Below are positions 1-10,516 of a DNA stretch of 64,000 nucleotides, in pieces. The first letter of the stretch is position 1, and every line of letters begins with the position of its first letter. The translations under genes and the position numbers were made by a program. This stretch comes from Pseudomonas parafulva NBRC 16636 = DSM 17004. GTDB lineage: Bacteria; Pseudomonadota; Gammaproteobacteria; Pseudomonadales; Pseudomonadaceae. Below the pieces are notes generated by a model. That model worked only from the letters and a program-made list of their open reading frames with translations, did not search any database and had not been told where the DNA came from. The stretch spans positions 62,001-126,000 of the forward strand of contig NZ_BBIU01000002.1 of NCBI RefSeq assembly GCF_000730645.1, in the 5' to 3' direction.

Positions 1-148
1 TGCAGCCCTTGAATATCAAGGTGATGGCACTGCTCAAGGTCGTAATGACCCTACCAGCCGCGAGTCCTAATGACTGGCATCATGTCGCTTTGACTCGTTT
101 CGTTTCAAGATTGCCCTGGCCACTTGCCGCTGCCACAGGATCCACGTT

Positions 149-1063
149 TTGCCCGATCTTCCGAACAACCCGTTGCTGCAGTACATGGCCCGGCTGGCGC
201 CGTCCAGCCAGCAGACCATGCGCTACGTTCTTCAGGACACAGCCGACCGGCTTGGCTTCGTCGACTGCAACCTTGCCGACGTCCCCTGGCACAAGCTGGA
301 GCCTGGCCACGTGATTGGGCTGGTGTCGGCCCTGCGCGAAGACGGCTATGCCCCCAACAGCTCATCGCTGTATGTGAATGCCATTCGTGGGGTGATGAAC
401 GAAGCCTGGCGCCAGGGGCTGATCGAGCATGAACACTTGCAGCGCATGCGCGAGGTGAAGCCTGCCACAGGCACCCGGTTGCCGCCTGGGCGCAACCTGC
501 GGCGCAGCCTCATTCGCGAGCTGATGGATGCCTGCGCCGCCGACCCCCGCCCGCAAGGGGTGCGGGATGCGGCAATCATTGCCCTGCTGTATGGCACCGG
601 CATGCGCAAGTCCGAGTCGGTGGACATCAACCTGGACCAGGTGGATTTCCAGGAGCGCAGCCTGCAAGTGGTGGGCAAGGGCAACCACCAGCTGATCAAG
701 TACGCACCGCCTTGGGCCTTCGAAAAGCTGCAGGCCTGGTTGAGCCTTCGCCGCGAGGCGTTACCTGCCGGCGCAGAAGACGACCCGTTTCTGTTCAACC
801 GCATCCGCCGTGGCAACCACATCACCCGCGCACGCATCACCAAACATGCGATTTACTACATCGCCCGCCAGCGGGGTGCACAGGTGGGGGTGAAAATCAT
901 GCCCCATGATTTTCGCCGGGCCTTCATCACCCGCGTCATCGAAGAGCATGACCTGTCGATCGCCCAGAAGCTCGCCCACCATGCCAATATCCAGACCACC
1001 GCCATTTATGACCGGCGTGACGACAACGAGCGGCGTCGTGCGGTAGACCGTTTCGACTATTAA
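149..1063 (+). CDS. Tyrosine recombinase / integrase
   Basis: Site-specific tyrosine recombinase of 304 residues, the size of XerC/XerD. The catalytic set is visible: Arg153 in GTGMRKSE, Lys177 in the beta-hairpin (VVGKGN), His253 and Arg256 in PHDFRR, His277 in KLAHH and the nucleophile Tyr287 in TTAIYDR, about 17 residues from the C-terminus. The N-terminal 100 residues look like a SAM-like core-binding domain. No separate arm-type DNA-binding domain is present. Two stops at 68-73 close the frame, so the start is a TTG at 149 or the ATG at 185. No excisionase, phage genes, tRNA or insertion sequence lies beside it, so it seems a lone recombinase next to the urease operon. The family call is firm, the target site unknown. 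Confidence 0.85.
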   Translation: MPDLPNNPLLQYMARLAPSSQQTMRYVLQDTADRLGFVDCNLADVPWHKLEPGHVIGLVSALREDGYAPNSSSLYVNAIRGVMNEAWRQGLIEHEHLQRMREVKPATGTRLPPGRNLRRSLIRELMDACAADPRPQGVRDAAIIALLYGTGMRKSESVDINLDQVDFQERSLQVVGKGNHQLIKYAPPWAFEKLQAWLSLRREALPAGAEDDPFLFNRIRRGNHITRARITKHAIYYIARQRGAQVGVKIMPHDFRRAFITRVIEEHDLSIAQKLAHHANIQTTAIYDRRDDNERRRAVDRFDY

Positions 1064-1167
1064 CCCGCCAGGCACTGAAACAGCGCCGCCAGCCGCCCTT
1101 GGATAGTGCGCCGTGCCCGACACCGGCGCAGGCCTGCCACAGGTTTAATCTGAGTTCACCTGCGGAG

Positions 1168-1184
1168 TTGGCCCGCAACCTGCT
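1168..1184 (+). promoter_or_regulatory. Candidate sigma-54 promoter for the urease operon
   Basis: The sequence TTGGCCCGCAACCTGCT has GG and GC exactly ten bases apart and matches the RpoN consensus TTGGCACGRNNNTTGCW except at three positions. It lies 125 bases before the ureD start. A 7-bp inverted repeat (TGCGCCG ... CGGCGCA, 1107-1130) sits about 40 bases upstream, where an enhancer-binding protein could bind. Nitrogen-controlled urease operons commonly use NtrC and sigma-54, so the placement is sensible, but this is motif reading only. Confidence 0.45.
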
Positions 1185-1211
1185 ATATCCAGCCTGAGAA
1201 TTTGATCGAGT

Positions 1212-1250
1212 GGTCAGGCCGGGCGCATACCGATATGCGCCAGCCTGGCC
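1212..1250. repeat. Large hairpin in the urease operon leader
   Basis: Two stacked stems are visible. The outer stem pairs GGTCAGGC (1212-1219) with GCCTGGCC (1243-1250), with one G-T wobble. The inner stem pairs GGCGCATA (1222-1229) perfectly with TATGCGCC (1234-1241) around a four-base loop. No T-tract follows, so it is not a classical terminator. It lies in the predicted 5' leader of ureD and could stabilise or attenuate the transcript. Confidence 0.6.
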
Positions 1251-1292
1251 CTCGCAACGGCCATCAAGGCCACGGATTTCAGGGGCCGCAGG

Positions 1293-2126
1293 ATGTCGCT
1301 GGCGGAGCATATTGCAACACATACCGATGAAGCCGGGTGGAGCGCCTACCTGCAACTGCGCTTCATTGTGCGCGATGGCGTGACCCGCCTTGGTGCGCGA
1401 CGCCATTACGGACCCCTTTTGGTGCAAAGGCCGTTTTACCCGGAGGGTGCGCCATGTCATGTGTACGTGCTGCACCCGCCTGGGGGCATTGTCGCTGGGG
1501 ACCGGCTGGAGCTGGACATTCACCTTGAGCCCGGCACCCACGCGTTGCTGACCATGCCCGGCGCCAGCAAGTTCTATCGCAGCATTGGCCCCACCGCGCG
1601 CCTTGCCCAGCACTTTCACCTGGGCGCTGGCAGCACGCTGGAATGGCTACCCCAGGACAGCATCTTCTTCTCTGGCGCCCGGGCCAGCCTGGACAGCCGT
1701 TTCACCCTGGCGCCAGGCGCAAGGCTGCTGGCTTGGGAAACCCTGTGCCTGGGCCGGCCGGTGATGAACGAGCAGTTTTTGCAGGGGGCGCTCGACAGCC
1801 GGCTGCGCATCGAACTGCCCGGCGAGCCTGGCCTGCACGAGAGGCTGCGTATTACGGGGGGCCGCCTTGAAAAGCTGGGTGGCTATCCGCTGCTAGCGAC
1901 CCTGTGCGCTGCACCTGCTGATCAGCACACCCTCGACCAGGTACGGCCCTTGCTCGAAGCCCTGGGTAACCCGGGTGGCGCCACATTGCTGGGGTCGCTG
2001 CTGGTGATCCGCCTGCTCGACCACGACAACCAACACTTGCAACACACCCTGCAATGCCTGTGGCGAGTGCTGCGCCCGGCCGTTCTTGGCCTGCCAGCCT
2101 GCCCACCGCGTATCTGGGCTACCTGA
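1293..2126 (+). CDS. ureD: Urease accessory protein UreD
   Basis: UreD (UreH) is the scaffold that binds urease apoprotein and recruits UreF and UreG during nickel insertion in the cytoplasm. The 277-residue product has the usual family length and features such as [13 protein letters not shown] near the N-terminus, [12 protein letters not shown], and a central block PGASKFYRS. The ATG at 1293 follows a purine-rich stretch (ggggccgcagg). It is the first gene of the operon, ureDABCEJFG, and ends 10 bases before ureA. The sequence is intact, and the call rests on both sequence and position. Confidence 0.95.
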   Translation: MSLAEHIATHTDEAGWSAYLQLRFIVRDGVTRLGARRHYGPLLVQRPFYPEGAPCHVYVLHPPGGIVAGDRLELDIHLEPGTHALLTMPGASKFYRSIGPTARLAQHFHLGAGSTLEWLPQDSIFFSGARASLDSRFTLAPGARLLAWETLCLGRPVMNEQFLQGALDSRLRIELPGEPGLHERLRITGGRLEKLGGYPLLATLCAAPADQHTLDQVRPLLEALGNPGGATLLGSLLVIRLLDHDNQHLQHTLQCLWRVLRPAVLGLPACPPRIWAT

Positions 2127-2136
2127 GAGAGCACCC

Positions 2137-2439
<303 letters not shown>

Positions 2440-2458
2440 CTACGCCCAGGGTACCCCC

Positions 2459-2772
2459 ATGATTCCAGGTGAAATCCAGGTCGCCGAGGGCGACATCGAA
2501 CTCAACGCCGGCCGTGACACGGTCAGTGTCAGCGTGGCGAACCACGGTGACCGGCCGGTGCAGGTCGGCTCCCATTACCACTTCTATGAAGTCAACCAGG
2601 CCTTGGTGTTCGACCGTGAGCCCACTCGCGGTTTTCGCCTGGACATCCCGGCCGGTACGGCGGTGCGTTTCGAGCCGGGCCAGGCGCGCACCGTGCAGTT
2701 GGTGGCCTATGCCGGCAAGCGCGAAATCTACGGGTTCCAGGGCAAGGTGATGGGCGCGCTGGAGGGCAGGGC

Positions 2773-2776
<4 letters not shown>
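2459..2776 (+). CDS. ureB: Urease beta subunit UreB
   Basis: Beta subunit of urease, 105 residues from MIPGEIQV, which is the normal family start. A further in-frame ATG at 2423 would overlap the end of ureA and is not needed. Conserved blocks are [19 protein letters not shown] ([15 protein letters not shown]), [17 protein letters not shown] and YGFQGKVMG. Its stop overlaps the ureC start (2773-2776), indicating translational coupling of the two subunits. Confidence 0.97.
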
Positions 2777-4476
<1,700 letters not shown>

Positions 4477-4486
4477 AGGAGCACTG

Positions 4487-4978
4487 ATGATTGTCCTTAC
4501 CCGCCGTATTTCAGACCCCGGCGCCCATGCTGAAACCGGCACCGTCACCCTGGACGTCGACAGCCGTATCAAGAGCCGCCTGCGGGTGACCCTGGACGAT
4601 GGCCGCGAGGCCGGGCTGATGCTCGAGCGTGGCCACCTGCTGCGTGGGGGGGAGTGGCTGGCCGACGCTGCGGGTACCCAGTGCATTCGTGTGCTGGCGG
4701 CGCCGGAGGCGGTGTCGACGGTGCGCTGCAGCGACCCGCACCTGCTGGCCCGGGCTGCCTATCACCTGGGCAACCGCCATGTGCCGCTGCAAATCGAGCC
4801 CGGCCTGTTGCGCTTCCAGCATGACCATGTGCTGGACGACATGCTGCGTGGCCTGGGGCTGACGGTGGAGGCCGAACAGGCCCCCTTTGAACCTGAGGCG
4901 GGGGCCTACCAAAGTGCGCCCCATGGCCACAGCCACGGCCATGATCATCCGTTCGTGCGCCTGCCTGCCCATTCCTGA
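4487..4978 (+). CDS. ureE: Urease nickel metallochaperone UreE
   Basis: UreE binds nickel and hands it to the UreG/UreF/UreD complex. The 163-residue product starts at ATG 4487 (MIVLTRRI) after the ribosome-binding site gaagga at the end of ureC. An earlier in-frame start lies inside ureC and is rejected. The C-terminus carries the expected nickel-binding histidine cluster HGHSHGHDHP, shorter than the Klebsiella tail. Upstream blocks include DDGREAGLMLERGHLLRGG and the central AYHLGNRHVPLQ motif containing a metal-binding histidine. Confidence 0.95.
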   Translation: MIVLTRRISDPGAHAETGTVTLDVDSRIKSRLRVTLDDGREAGLMLERGHLLRGGEWLADAAGTQCIRVLAAPEAVSTVRCSDPHLLARAAYHLGNRHVPLQIEPGLLRFQHDHVLDDMLRGLGLTVEAEQAPFEPEAGAYQSAPHGHSHGHDHPFVRLPAHS

Positions 4979-4996
4979 ACTGCACTGGAGCTGATA

Positions 4997-5542
4997 ATGA
5001 AAAAGACCCTGCCACTGTTGCTGCTGATGCTGGCCGTACCCGCTTTCGCCCACCCTGGGCATGACACCAACCCCTTGCAGGATGGCCTGCTGCACCCGCT
5101 CACCGGCCTTGACCACCTGCTGATGCTGCTGGGTACCGGCGTGCTGGCCGCCCTGACCCGGCGCAACCTCACCCTGCCACTGGCGACCCTGGCCGCGATG
5201 TTCGCTGGTGCCGTGTGTGGCCACCTGTTCGGTGGTGTGCTGGGCATGGAAACCCTGATTGCCGGCTCGCTGGTAGTCGCCGGTGCTGCCCTGTTGCTGC
5301 CAGGGCGGCAGGTGCTGCTGGCCATGGCCATGCCAATGTTCGCGTTGTTCCACGGTTGGGCTCACGGCGTCGAAGCCACGCCAAGTGCGTTCTGGCAGTT
5401 CAGCGCAGGCTTTGTGCTGGTCAGTGGCCTGCTGTTGGCCGGCGGTTTTGCCGTTGGCTGCCTGCTGCGTCGCCACACCGGGTTGCAGAAACTGTTCGGC
5501 GGCGGCTTGCTGGCCAGCGCCGCCATGGTGCTGGTCGGTTGA
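4997..5542 (+). CDS. ureJ: HupE/UreJ nickel permease
   Basis: Integral membrane protein of 181 residues in the HupE/UreJ family, thought to bring nickel to urease or hydrogenase. It begins with a signal-like hydrophobic segment ending PAFA. The family signature HPGHD, then HPLTGLDHLLMLLG, follows, with histidine and aspartate residues likely to bind nickel in the membrane. About six hydrophobic helices follow, including LFHGWAHG. It lies inside the urease operon between ureE and ureF, and its TGA overlaps the ureF ATG by one base, which supports a role in nickel supply to this urease. Confidence 0.92.
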   Translation: MKKTLPLLLLMLAVPAFAHPGHDTNPLQDGLLHPLTGLDHLLMLLGTGVLAALTRRNLTLPLATLAAMFAGAVCGHLFGGVLGMETLIAGSLVVAGAALLLPGRQVLLAMAMPMFALFHGWAHGVEATPSAFWQFSAGFVLVSGLLLAGGFAVGCLLRRHTGLQKLFGGGLLASAAMVLVG

Positions 5543-6216
5543 TGAGCAGCGACCTGGCGTTACTGCGCTTGCTGCAGCTGGTCAGCCCTGGCCTGCCGGT
5601 AGGTGGTTTTACCTATTCGCAAGGCCTTGAGTGGGCGGTGGAAGCTGGCTGGGTGAAGGACCTGGCCGGGTTCACTGCCTGGCAGCGCGAGCAGATCGAC
5701 GACACATTGGCCTGCCTCGACTGGCCGGTGCTGGTACGCCTGTACCACGCCTGCCTGGCCGAGGATGCTGCGGCGTTCGAGCACTGGAGCCGTTTCTTGC
5801 TGGCCAACCGCGAAACCGCCGAATTGCGCCTGGAAGAGCAGCAGCGCGGGGCTGCGCTGGCACGGCTGCTCGACGGCTGGCGGTTGGGCCAGGCCCCCGC
5901 CTGGCGAACCAGCCTGGAGATGACCCAACTGGGTGGCATGGCCTGGTTGGCAGCCCAGTGGGCCATCCCCCTGCGCCAGTTGGCCCTGGGCCATGGCTTT
6001 GCCTGGCTGGAGGGCGCCGTCATGGCCGGGGTCAAGCTGGTGCCTTTTGGCCAGCAGGCGGCCCAAACGCTCTTACGCGACTTGAGTGTTGAGTTACCTG
6101 CAGCCTTCGACCACGCGCTGATGCTGGAGGATGAGCAGATCGGCGGCGGCTTGCCGCTGTTGGCCATCGCCTCATCGCGTCACGAAACCCAATACACCCG
6201 TTTGTTCCGTTCTTGA
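5542..6216 (+). CDS. ureF: Urease accessory protein UreF
   Basis: UreF joins UreD and UreG in the complex that activates urease. The product is 224 residues from ATG 5542 and starts LLRLLQLVSPGLPVGGFTYS, the conserved family start with the SQGLE motif just after. A longer in-frame reading exists upstream but runs through ureJ. The start overlaps the ureJ stop (TGATG), so translation is coupled. Length and conserved C-terminal block (SSRHETQYTRLFRS) are normal. Confidence 0.95.
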   Translation: MSSDLALLRLLQLVSPGLPVGGFTYSQGLEWAVEAGWVKDLAGFTAWQREQIDDTLACLDWPVLVRLYHACLAEDAAAFEHWSRFLLANRETAELRLEEQQRGAALARLLDGWRLGQAPAWRTSLEMTQLGGMAWLAAQWAIPLRQLALGHGFAWLEGAVMAGVKLVPFGQQAAQTLLRDLSVELPAAFDHALMLEDEQIGGGLPLLAIASSRHETQYTRLFRS

Positions 6217-6228
6217 GGACTGCCTGAA

Positions 6229-6852
6229 ATGCAAAGCTATCAACAACCCCTGCGCGTCGGTGTCGGTGGCCCGGTTGGCTCTGGCAAGACCGCACTGCTC
6301 GAAGCGCTGTGCAAGGCCATGCGTGACCACTACCAGATCGCCGTGGTCACCAATGACATCTACACCAAGGAAGACCAGCGCATCCTCACCGAGGCCGGCG
6401 CCCTGGAGCCCGAGCGTATTGTCGGCGTCGAAACCGGTGGTTGCCCGCACACGGCGATCCGCGAAGATGCCTCGATGAACCTGGCGGCCGTAGAGGCACT
6501 GGCGCGCAAGTTCGGCAACCTGGAAGTGATTTTCGTCGAGAGCGGCGGTGACAACCTGAGCGCGACCTTCAGCCCAGAGCTGGCTGACCTGACGATCTAC
6601 GTGATTGACGTGGCCGAAGGCGAGAAGATCCCGCGCAAGGGTGGGCCAGGTATCACCAAATCGGACTTCCTGGTCATCAACAAGACCGACCTGGCGCCCT
6701 ATGTGGGCGCCTCGCTTGAGGTCATGGAACGTGATACCCAGCGCATGCGGCCACAACGGCCCTGGACCTTCAGCAACCTGAAAAAAGGCGAGGGCCTGCA
6801 GGCGGTAATCGATTTCATCGTCGAGCGCGGCATGCTGGGTGTGCGCACCTAG
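6229..6852 (+). CDS. ureG: Urease accessory GTPase UreG
   Basis: SIMIBI-class GTPase of 207 residues that powers nickel insertion into urease. The P-loop GPVGSGKT lies at residues 14-21. The nickel-binding Cys-Pro-His motif is at 72-74 ([11 protein letters not shown]), and the guanine-specificity motif is NKTDL. The ATG at 6229 follows gaggactgcctga. This is the last gene of the urease operon; the next gene is convergent, 12 bases away. No obvious U-tract terminator is visible in the short gap. Confidence 0.97.
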   Translation: MQSYQQPLRVGVGGPVGSGKTALLEALCKAMRDHYQIAVVTNDIYTKEDQRILTEAGALEPERIVGVETGGCPHTAIREDASMNLAAVEALARKFGNLEVIFVESGGDNLSATFSPELADLTIYVIDVAEGEKIPRKGGPGITKSDFLVINKTDLAPYVGASLEVMERDTQRMRPQRPWTFSNLKKGEGLQAVIDFIVERGMLGVRT

Positions 6853-6864
6853 CCGGCCATGCCG

Positions 6865-9054
6865 TCAACCCGAATGGGCGACAGGGTCCTCGGTCAACTC
6901 ATCCAGGCCATCATCCTCACCCGGCAGCGCGGTGATCACGCTGAAGTCACTGACTTCTACCTGGCCACCGCCGTAGCCGAGCAGGTGAAATGAAAAGGCC
7001 TTGCGCTCAACGGGGTTGTCGAAACGGAACTCCATTTCAAGCGGCTTCTTGGCGGTCACCTTCACCTCGGCGGGCAGGCCCAGGGCCACTTCCTGCTCCA
7101 TCTGCTTGGCCTTGAGCTGGATGAATGCTGCACGCTTGGGGTCGAGTGAGCGCACCTTGACCCTGACACGTGTGTGCGAGCCCTGTGGCATTTCCAGATA
7201 CTGTGCGCCAATCAGGTTGTCGGCCCAGTCGTCGTGAATACGCTTGCGTAGCTGGATGGGGGAGGGCCCACCGAACTGGTAGCGCAGGTTCAGTGGGGTC
7301 TGCAGCAAAGACTGGTCGAGTACCGCCGCCAATGCACCGACCTGCTGGCCCAGGTAGCTATCGCCCTGGCCCAGATAGCGGGCCTTGTCGGCGATGAAAC
7401 CGTCGCTGGCATAGCGCCGGCAGCGCTGCTGGAAATCACACTCGGTGAACACCCCCTGCCCGTTGTGATAGCGCAGCATGCCATTGGTGAACGAGATCAT
7501 CTCGCGGCCAGTGTCGTAATCCCGATACAAGGAGCGCCCACTCAGGGCCAGGGGGATGGGCAGCGCGAAATAGTCGAGTACGGAGGTGGCCAGGTCAACA
7601 TGGCCGTAGGTGCCTGACTTGAGGGTTGGCAGCAAACGCTGCTCGGGTGCCAGGGTCAGGTTGAAGCCCCAGGACGAGGCAAGGCGCACACCGTCGATGC
7701 CATGGGATTCATCCGAAGTGACCACCACCAGGGTGTCCTTGAGGACGCCCTGGCGCTCCAGGGCGTCCAGGAAGCCGCCAAGGGCGTCGTCCAGGTAGGC
7801 GACGGCCGCCTGTTTGGGGGTGTCGTAACGGGCCAGGTAATCCGCCGGTGCCGAATAGGGCTGGTGAGTGCCGACCGTGAGCAGGGTCAGCATCCAGGGC
7901 TGGTCCTGTTTGCGCAGCTGGCCCACGTAGTCCAGAGCACCTTCGAAGAAGGCGCGGTCATCCTTGCCCCACGGGAAATCCAGGTAGTTACGGTTGCCGA
8001 ACCATTCCACGCCATGCACGGATTCAAAGCCGATATGCGGCATGATGCGGTCCTTGGCCATGAAGCGCAGACCCGCCCCTTGCAGGTAATGGGTGGTAAA
8101 ACCGGCCTGGCGCAGTTGGGCAGGCAGGCACGCCTGGTTGCGCTCGGCCTGGGTCAGCAGCTCTACGCCTTTGGGGGTGCCATTGGCCAGCTTGTCGTAG
8201 TCGCCGCACAGCATGGCATAGAGCCCACGGATGGTCTGGTGGGTGTGCAGCACGTAGTCCGGTGTGTTCATGCCCCGAGCCGCCCACTGGCCAAGCCTGG
8301 GCATGAGGTCTTCATCGAAGCGGCTGTGCAACGCCTCGCGATTAGGGCGCAGGTAGGCCCCTGGGATGCCTTCTACAGTGATGATCAACACGTTGCGGGC
8401 GCTGCCGGTGGCGGCCAACAGGCGCTGGCCGTTCAGGTCGGCCTGGGTCAGCCCGGTGCTGGGCAGGGGTGTGAAGGGCGCGCGCCCCTCGACAAGACGC
8501 TGCAGGTTGCCCACGCCCGCTGACAACACCTGGTGGCCAAGGTTGTACTGGCGCCATTGATCGGCATCCGAGGGCGCCAACTGCTGGCTGCCCCAGTGAA
8601 TGGCGAACAGGCCCATGACACCGACCCACGCACTGCGCGGCAACGGCGCGCCGGGTTGGCCACGGCTGCGCCATGCGCAGACCAGCCAGGTTAGCAGGCC
8701 TGCGCCCAGCAGGCCGGGCAGCCAGGCGTGGGCCAGGCTGCCGCCGGTGGAGTTTTCCATGAATTGCGGGTCGAACAAATAGGTGAGGTCGGCACTGGTC
8801 GGCAGCCTGCCCACCGCGCTGACCAGCTCGGCCGAAGCCACCCAGAGGCCCGCCCAGGCCAGCAAAACCGGCAAGCCCAGCCACCAGGGGCGGCGATACA
8901 GCAACAGCAGCAGAACCCCGCCCAGGGCAAGGTCCGACACATAGCCAAGCGGGTTCGACCAGCCAAGCACGGTGCGCGCAACCAGGGGGATCACCAGCAC
9001 CAGCATCGCCAGGGCGATCAACCGGGTGCGTGGGCGGTCTGACAGGCTCTTCAC
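6865..9054 (-). CDS. Membrane LtaS/sulfatase-family transferase
   Basis: Alkaline-phosphatase-superfamily protein of 729 residues, most like the LtaS/OpgB group of phosphoglycerol or phosphoethanolamine transferases. About five hydrophobic helices occupy residues 11-158, followed by a periplasmic catalytic domain. Visible catalytic features are Glu228 (IITVEGIPG), a probable nucleophile Thr274 (HTHQTIRG) and metal ligands Asp448 and His451 in SDESHG, where family members usually have D-H. A C-terminal region of about 150 residues follows the catalytic domain and may be a beta-rich domain. The start is a GTG at 9054 with GGGAAG upstream. It is monocistronic between ureG and the fap operon. Substrate cannot be told from sequence. 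Confidence 0.75.
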   Translation of the reverse strand: MKSLSDRPRTRLIALAMLVLVIPLVARTVLGWSNPLGYVSDLALGGVLLLLLYRRPWWLGLPVLLAWAGLWVASAELVSAVGRLPTSADLTYLFDPQFMENSTGGSLAHAWLPGLLGAGLLTWLVCAWRSRGQPGAPLPRSAWVGVMGLFAIHWGSQQLAPSDADQWRQYNLGHQVLSAGVGNLQRLVEGRAPFTPLPSTGLTQADLNGQRLLAATGSARNVLIITVEGIPGAYLRPNREALHSRFDEDLMPRLGQWAARGMNTPDYVLHTHQTIRGLYAMLCGDYDKLANGTPKGVELLTQAERNQACLPAQLRQAGFTTHYLQGAGLRFMAKDRIMPHIGFESVHGVEWFGNRNYLDFPWGKDDRAFFEGALDYVGQLRKQDQPWMLTLLTVGTHQPYSAPADYLARYDTPKQAAVAYLDDALGGFLDALERQGVLKDTLVVVTSDESHGIDGVRLASSWGFNLTLAPEQRLLPTLKSGTYGHVDLATSVLDYFALPIPLALSGRSLYRDYDTGREMISFTNGMLRYHNGQGVFTECDFQQRCRRYASDGFIADKARYLGQGDSYLGQQVGALAAVLDQSLLQTPLNLRYQFGGPSPIQLRKRIHDDWADNLIGAQYLEMPQGSHTRVRVKVRSLDPKRAAFIQLKAKQMEQEVALGLPAEVKVTAKKPLEMEFRFDNPVERKAFSFHLLGYGGGQVEVSDFSVITALPGEDDGLDELTEDPVAHSG

Positions 9055-9124
9055 AAAAACTTCCCTTTTGCCATTAAAACGTCATGCATCTGTGCTGGAT
9101 GATAACAGGCAAGGGCGCTCGGAA

Positions 9125-9140
9125 GCCTTTGTGCAAAGGC
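9125..9140. repeat. Short inverted repeat before the sulfatase-family gene
   Basis: GCCTTTG (9125-9131) pairs perfectly with CAAAGGC (9134-9140). It lies about 70 bases upstream of the GTG start of the LtaS-type gene on the minus strand and just beyond the fap terminator. It could be an operator or simply a hairpin. Nothing else in the 9055-9148 gap stands out. Confidence 0.3.
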
Positions 9141-9148
9141 CTGCCACA

Positions 9149-9178
9149 CAAAAACCGAGCCCGCACAGGCGGGCCCGG
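9149..9178 (-). terminator. Rho-independent terminator of the fap operon
   Basis: On the minus strand a 10-bp stem (CCGGGCCCGC with GCGGGCTCGG, one G-T wobble) with a four-base loop is followed directly by TTTTTGTG. It begins 12 bases after the fapF stop, so it ends the fapABCDEF transcript. Confidence 0.9.
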
Positions 9179-9190
9179 TGTGTGCAACCA

Positions 9191-10471
9191 TCAGAAGTAA
9201 TAGGGAAATTTCAGGCTGAACGAGAAGTCCGGGGCGTCATCGGTCAGACCGATGGACAGGTTGGGTACGATCGTAAGGTTGTTGCTGGCAGCGAAGGTCA
9301 TGCCGATGTTGAAGTTGGCGGCGTTGTAGTCGCTGTTGGAGACGGTTTGCCAGTCACCCCCATCGGGCTTGATCTTGCTCTTGCGGCCGATCTGGTCCGA
9401 CACCGAGAACGACATGCTCATTTTTTCGTTCAGGGCAAAGGCGATACCGCCACCGATCTGCCACGAGTCACCCAGCTTGACGTCGCCCGGCACTTTGCTG
9501 TTGACCTGAGGGCTGATGTCACTGAACGAGTCTTGCAGGTTGTAGGTATAGGACAGGCTGCCGAACAGCACCGCCGGGTCGAACGTCTTGACCAGCGAAA
9601 TACCGGGGGTGATGGACCACACGCCATTGCCGGTCGGCAGGCTTTCAGGTACCGAGAGGTTGTCGTTGCCAGCCACCTGGCGCAGTTTGATGCCATACGG
9701 GTCCTTGCCGGTAGGGGCCTTGACCCGCAAGGTGGCAACGGCATCCGGCCAGCTCTCGGACTCGTCGAGGAACTTGTAGGCAACACCCACGTTGATGTCG
9801 CCGATTTCCGGGTCACGGGTCACGCTGGCATCGGACGTGGTGGGCCCGGCGCCACCGGCCCCCCCTGAAGAGTAGGTGGACTCGCGGTAGATCACGGGTA
9901 CGTTGACGTCGAACTGCCAGCGTTGAGCCAAGTTGTAGCGGGCGGTCAGGTCCAGGGTCCAGTTATCGGCCTTGATGCGGTCCAGGTTGATGTTGCCGAG
10001 GAAGATCGAGTCCAGGGCCAGAAAGCCGTTGAGGGTCAGTGCACGGGTGTCGTAATGGGTGTAGGTCAGGCCGGTTTCCAGGCTGAACTTGCCACCGCCG
10101 AAGAAGCCACTGGCCTCGTCGTACAGGTTGGACACGCTCTGTGCAGGCTCCGAGTCGGCTGCCAACGCCTGGCCGTAGGAGCTGCCGGTGGTGCCAGGGG
10201 CCCCGGTGGCCACGGTCTGGCCACCCTTGACGCGTTCAGCCGGGGACTTCACGAGGCGCTTAGGCGGTGGGGCGGCAGGGGTTTCTTCAACCTGACGCAC
10301 CCGCTGTTCCAGCACCATCAGCGCCTGCTGCTGGGCCTCGTAGCGGCGCTTAAGCTCTACCAGTTCCTGTTTCAATGCTTCTACCTGCGGATCTACAGCG
10401 GCGTACAGCGAGGTGGCGGGTGCCAAGGTAGTCAAACAAACAACCGCTTTGAGCGTTAACGATCGTTGCAT
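9191..10471 (-). CDS. fapF: Fap amyloid outer-membrane secretion pore FapF
   Basis: FapF is the trimeric outer-membrane beta-barrel that exports the amyloid subunits. The 426-residue product has a signal peptide (ending SLYA), then a coiled-coil stretch at about residues 29-63 ([19 protein letters not shown]), which in known FapF forms the periplasmic trimer. A linker rich in Gly/Ala and a long beta-rich C-terminal domain follow, ending in the outer-membrane signature KFPYYF. It is the last gene of the operon, 45 bases after fapE, and is followed by a strong terminator. Confidence 0.93.
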   Translation of the reverse strand: MQRSLTLKAVVCLTTLAPATSLYAAVDPQVEALKQELVELKRRYEAQQQALMVLEQRVRQVEETPAAPPPKRLVKSPAERVKGGQTVATGAPGTTGSSYGQALAADSEPAQSVSNLYDEASGFFGGGKFSLETGLTYTHYDTRALTLNGFLALDSIFLGNINLDRIKADNWTLDLTARYNLAQRWQFDVNVPVIYRESTYSSGGAGGAGPTTSDASVTRDPEIGDINVGVAYKFLDESESWPDAVATLRVKAPTGKDPYGIKLRQVAGNDNLSVPESLPTGNGVWSITPGISLVKTFDPAVLFGSLSYTYNLQDSFSDISPQVNSKVPGDVKLGDSWQIGGGIAFALNEKMSMSFSVSDQIGRKSKIKPDGGDWQTVSNSDYNAANFNIGMTFAASNNLTIVPNLSIGLTDDAPDFSFSLKFPYYF

Positions 10472-10516
10472 GGAATTGCCGTCCCTTCCGACTGCTTTGA
10501 TGAGACTGAGCGTAGA

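Noticed and set aside
2..70. An open stretch ending in a stop at 68-70 that could be the tail of an upstream gene
   Set aside because: Only about 22 codons remain in the window and no recognisable domain can be seen, so it cannot be supported as a gene.
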